Origin: JBHHYN01 sp046757565
GTDB taxonomy: Bacteria; Pseudomonadota; Gammaproteobacteria; Eutrophobiales; Eutrophobiaceae
Direction: 5' to 3'
DNA: 26,309 nt
NCBI GenBank assembly: GCA_046757565.1
Contig: JBHHYN010000027.1
Coordinates: 1 to 26,309 of the forward strand
Positions 24,488 through 26,309 of the stretch are shown here, in pieces; within the stretch, counting starts at the first letter, position 1, and every line of letters starts with the position of its first letter. The notes under the pieces were generated by a model. It had not been told where the DNA came from, ran no database searches, and worked only from the letters and a program-made list of their open reading frames with translations. The translations under genes were made by a program, and so were the position numbers.

Positions 24488-24777
24488 TATTTGCCACCCT
24501 CTTTTTTCTTCTTGAACATGGCAAGCATCCTGTTTGTCACCATATAACCGCCGACCACATTGATTGTCGCAAAGGCCACTCCACAGGTACCGAGAACCGT
24601 GGCCATTTCATGGCTGCCGGAGCCCGCGGAAAACAAGGCCCCAACCAGGGTAATCCCCGATATTGCATTGGAACCTGACATCAACGGCGTGTGCAGGGTG
24701 GCGGGTACTTTGGAGATAAGCTCGAATCCCAGGAATATCGACAGGACGAGGATAAAAGTTAAATATACGGCTTCCAT
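24487..24777 (-). CDS. pntAB: NAD(P) transhydrogenase alpha subunit, membrane part (PntAB)
   Basis: A 96-residue protein with three hydrophobic helices (about residues 4-24, 33-52, 57-82), equivalent to the C-terminal membrane part of E. coli PntA. It carries LHTPLMSGSNAISGITLVGA, a hallmark of the transhydrogenase proton channel. Here it is a separate gene, as in Rhodospirillum rubrum. An AAGGAG ribosome site six bases upstream overlaps the stop codon of the preceding gene (TAAGGAG), and its stop overlaps the pntB ATG, so the three subunits are translationally coupled. Confidence 0.96.
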   Translation of the reverse strand: MEAVYLTFILVLSIFLGFELISKVPATLHTPLMSGSNAISGITLVGALFSAGSGSHEMATVLGTCGVAFATINVVGGYMVTNRMLAMFKKKKEGGK

Positions 24778-24787
24778 AGGTAACTCC

Positions 24788-25921
24788 TTAACGTTGCAGG
24801 TTGTTGATGGTTTCGTTGACGATAGCGCCGGCGTGCGTGATCAGACAACCCTGAATGATGCCGTCCTCCCTGTTGAGGACAAAGGTTTTATTTTCCTTGT
24901 CCCAGTATTCGCTGATCAGGTTAAACAGGTTGGAGGAGTACATTTGACTGGCATCGCGGCAGACATTGTTGGGCAAATTGGCCTGCCCGATTATGGTCAC
25001 GCCATTGATTACAACCTCCTCATCGGCGACGCTGCCTTCCACATTGCCACCGCTATCGGCCGCCATGTCGACGATGACACTGCCGGGTTGCATCGCTTCC
25101 AGCATGTCCCGGGTAACAATCACCGGCGCCTTGCGGCCAAACACCTGGGCGGTTGTGATGACGATATCCGATTCCGCAATGGCCTGTTTCTGTCCCTGGC
25201 GTTGTTTTTCAACCTGTTCCGGTGTCAGTTCCTTGGCGTAACCGTCTTTGGTTTGACCGGTTTCACCCAAATCGATCTCCAGGAATTTTGCACCGAGGGA
25301 TTGCACCTGTTCGGCCACCACCGGGCGTGTATCGAATGCAGTGACTTTGGCGCCCAGACGTTTGGCTGTGGCAATGGCCTGTAAACCGGCTACCCCCGCG
25401 CCGATAATAAATACCTTGGCCGGCTTGATGGTGCCTGCCGGCGTCATCATCATTGGTAACAGGCGGTCCAGCTTGTTGGCAGCCAACATCACCGTGACAT
25501 AACCCGCCAGGCTGGCCTGTGAGCTGAGTGCATCCATCTTTTGCGAAAGCGTTGTCCGTGGAATCATCTCCATGCTGATGGCGCTCACGCCCTGTTTCGC
25601 CAGTGCATTCACCAATGCCCCTTCATTGAATGGGTCCAGATAGCTGATATGAATACAACCCTGTTTCAACTGACTGATTTCATCCGAATCGGGCTTTCTG
25701 ATACGAAGAATCATTTCCGATTGCGTTAAAATGGCCGGGCGATCAGTGCTGACTGAAGCGCCTGCTTCAGTATATTCACTATCCGCATGGCCCGAGCCTG
25801 AGCCCATCCCGGTCTCAACGGCAACCTCCGCCCCGAGACCTACAAGTTTTTTTACTGTGTCCGGGACAAGCGGCACGCGCCGTTCATCCGGATGTTTCTC
25901 CTTTGGAACGCCAATTTGCAT
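24788..25921 (-). CDS. pntAA: NAD(P) transhydrogenase alpha subunit, NAD-binding part (PntAA)
   Basis: A 377-residue soluble dI subunit that binds NAD(H). The Rossmann fold has IIGAGVAGLQAIATAKRLGA (172-191) with Asp197 in the ribose-binding AFDTRP position, and an N-terminal IGVPKEKHPDERRVPLVPDTV typical of alanine dehydrogenase/PNT family proteins. RTTLSQKMDALSSQA (122-136) is also family-specific. E. coli PntA is a 510-residue fusion; here it ends before the membrane part, which is encoded by the next gene 10 bp downstream. The ATG has AGGGGA about six bases upstream. First gene of the pntAA-pntAB-pntB operon. Confidence 0.97.
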   Translation of the reverse strand: MQIGVPKEKHPDERRVPLVPDTVKKLVGLGAEVAVETGMGSGSGHADSEYTEAGASVSTDRPAILTQSEMILRIRKPDSDEISQLKQGCIHISYLDPFNEGALVNALAKQGVSAISMEMIPRTTLSQKMDALSSQASLAGYVTVMLAANKLDRLLPMMMTPAGTIKPAKVFIIGAGVAGLQAIATAKRLGAKVTAFDTRPVVAEQVQSLGAKFLEIDLGETGQTKDGYAKELTPEQVEKQRQGQKQAIAESDIVITTAQVFGRKAPVIVTRDMLEAMQPGSVIVDMAADSGGNVEGSVADEEVVINGVTIIGQANLPNNVCRDASQMYSSNLFNLISEYWDKENKTFVLNREDGIIQGCLITHAGAIVNETINNLQR

Positions 25922-26224
25922 ATAAGATCCCCTGGTATAATTGAACTATCATCGGCGCTATGCAACGGTGTGGGTATTGCCGCCGACATCACGGCGATGC
26001 TCCGATACGGATTTTACGGTGGATACGCCGATTTCAAAACCGGGCCGCTCCCTACCAAATCTTGAAGTTATTGACAGGACTGTTTTGTGTGCTACCCGAA
26101 AGGGTGCGGATGGTAACATGAAAACGGCGAAAAGTTAAAAACACTCATGCCGCAGTGAAACACGGCAACTGTTCCGCAGAGATCAAGGATTGTCCGGTTC
26201 CATGTTCCGCATCAGGAATGAAAA
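25922..26224. other. Non-coding region upstream of the pnt operon
   Basis: No gene, RNA or repeat is recognised here. On the minus strand the pnt operon has a good ribosome site, and the AT-rich ATTATA near 25937-25942 may be a -10 box, with TTGCAT near 25959-25964 too far upstream (20 bases) for a regular -35. A plus-strand TTGACA at about 26070 has no matching -10. The short reading frame at 25941-26138 has no coding signs. Confidence 0.4.
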
Positions 26225-26249
26225 AACAAACCCCCGGTCTGGCCGGGGG
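26222..26249 (-). terminator. Intrinsic terminator for a minus-strand gene beyond the window
   Basis: A 7-bp GC stem CCCCCGG-N5-CCGGGGG (26231-26249) is followed on the minus strand by TTTGTTTTTT (26221-26230). It would end a transcript coming from beyond the right edge; alternatively it is a bidirectional terminator whose plus-strand T-run is lost in the poly-G artefact. Confidence 0.6.
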
Positions 26250-26309
26250 GGGGGGGGGGGGGGGGGGTGAAGGTCGCAAAGGCCGGGTTTGGGCCCGGCG
26301 GGCTTGTTT
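26245..26309. repeat. Poly-G run and imperfect inverted repeat at contig end
   Basis: Twenty-three consecutive G residues (26245-26267) follow the terminator hairpin. The last 40 bases contain GCCGGG...CCCGGC and end GGGCTTGTTT, resembling a corrupted copy of the hairpin and its T-tail. This is best read as sequencing or assembly error at a contig edge rather than genuine sequence. Confidence 0.65.

Noticed and set aside
25941..26138. A 65-codon open frame upstream of the pnt operon
   Set aside because: No ribosome binding site, no motif and no family resemblance; probably chance.

Overview
The window looks like a chromosomal segment of a Gram-negative gammaproteobacterium. It carries lipid A and Kdo genes (lpxK, kdsB), a LolA lipoprotein chaperone, and the gene orders comEC-exbB-exbD-lpxK-kdsB, aat-bpt-infA and ftsK-lolA-rarA-serS, all familiar from gammaproteobacteria. 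A split proton-translocating transhydrogenase, an NnrS protein, a diheme cytochrome c and a PQQ dehydrogenase suggest a respiring environmental organism. The species cannot be named from the sequence. The right edge (a 23-base poly-G run beside an imperfect inverted repeat) looks like a poorly resolved contig end.

Layout: (1) 28-6194, envelope and competence: a DUF2062 membrane protein (-) is divergent from comEC (+), followed by exbB, exbD, lpxK, a Trm112-family gene and kdsB. The lipid A flippase gene msbA, often found between exbD and lpxK in related genomes, is absent here. (2) 6159-9188, minus strand: a FemAB-like gene, aat, bpt and infA. The first three overlap end to start, and infA runs 36 bp into the end of kdsB from the other strand. 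(3) 9237-13163: an unrecognised secreted protein, a periplasmic ankyrin protein, a diheme cytochrome c and a PQQ alcohol dehydrogenase with the lanthanide-type Asp. (4) 13370-15687, minus strand: DUF1820, a membrane-anchored alpha/beta hydrolase and an MDR-family oxidoreductase. (5) 15843-21819, plus strand: ftsK, lolA, rarA, serS. (6) 21827-25921, minus strand: nnrS, then pntB, pntAB and pntAA read from the right.

How the genes work together: lpxK and kdsB supply lipid A-Kdo assembly, while LolA carries lipoproteins to the outer membrane. Aat and Bpt attach leucine or phenylalanine to protein N-termini, marking them for the ClpS/ClpAP N-degron pathway; clpS and clpA are not in the window. 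The PQQ dehydrogenase would pass electrons from alcohol oxidation in the periplasm to a c-type cytochrome, and the neighbouring diheme cytochrome is a reasonable but unproven acceptor. The Pnt proteins use the proton gradient to make NADPH.

Most of the window is conventional core genome, and I found no convincing undescribed multi-gene system. The parts most worth a second look are the palindrome-rich leader of the PQQ dehydrogenase, its predicted lanthanide site, the structured and repeat-bearing 337-bp gap before serS, and a heptamer tandem repeat inside the lolA signal-peptide codons. No tRNA, rRNA, CRISPR array or insertion sequence was seen.
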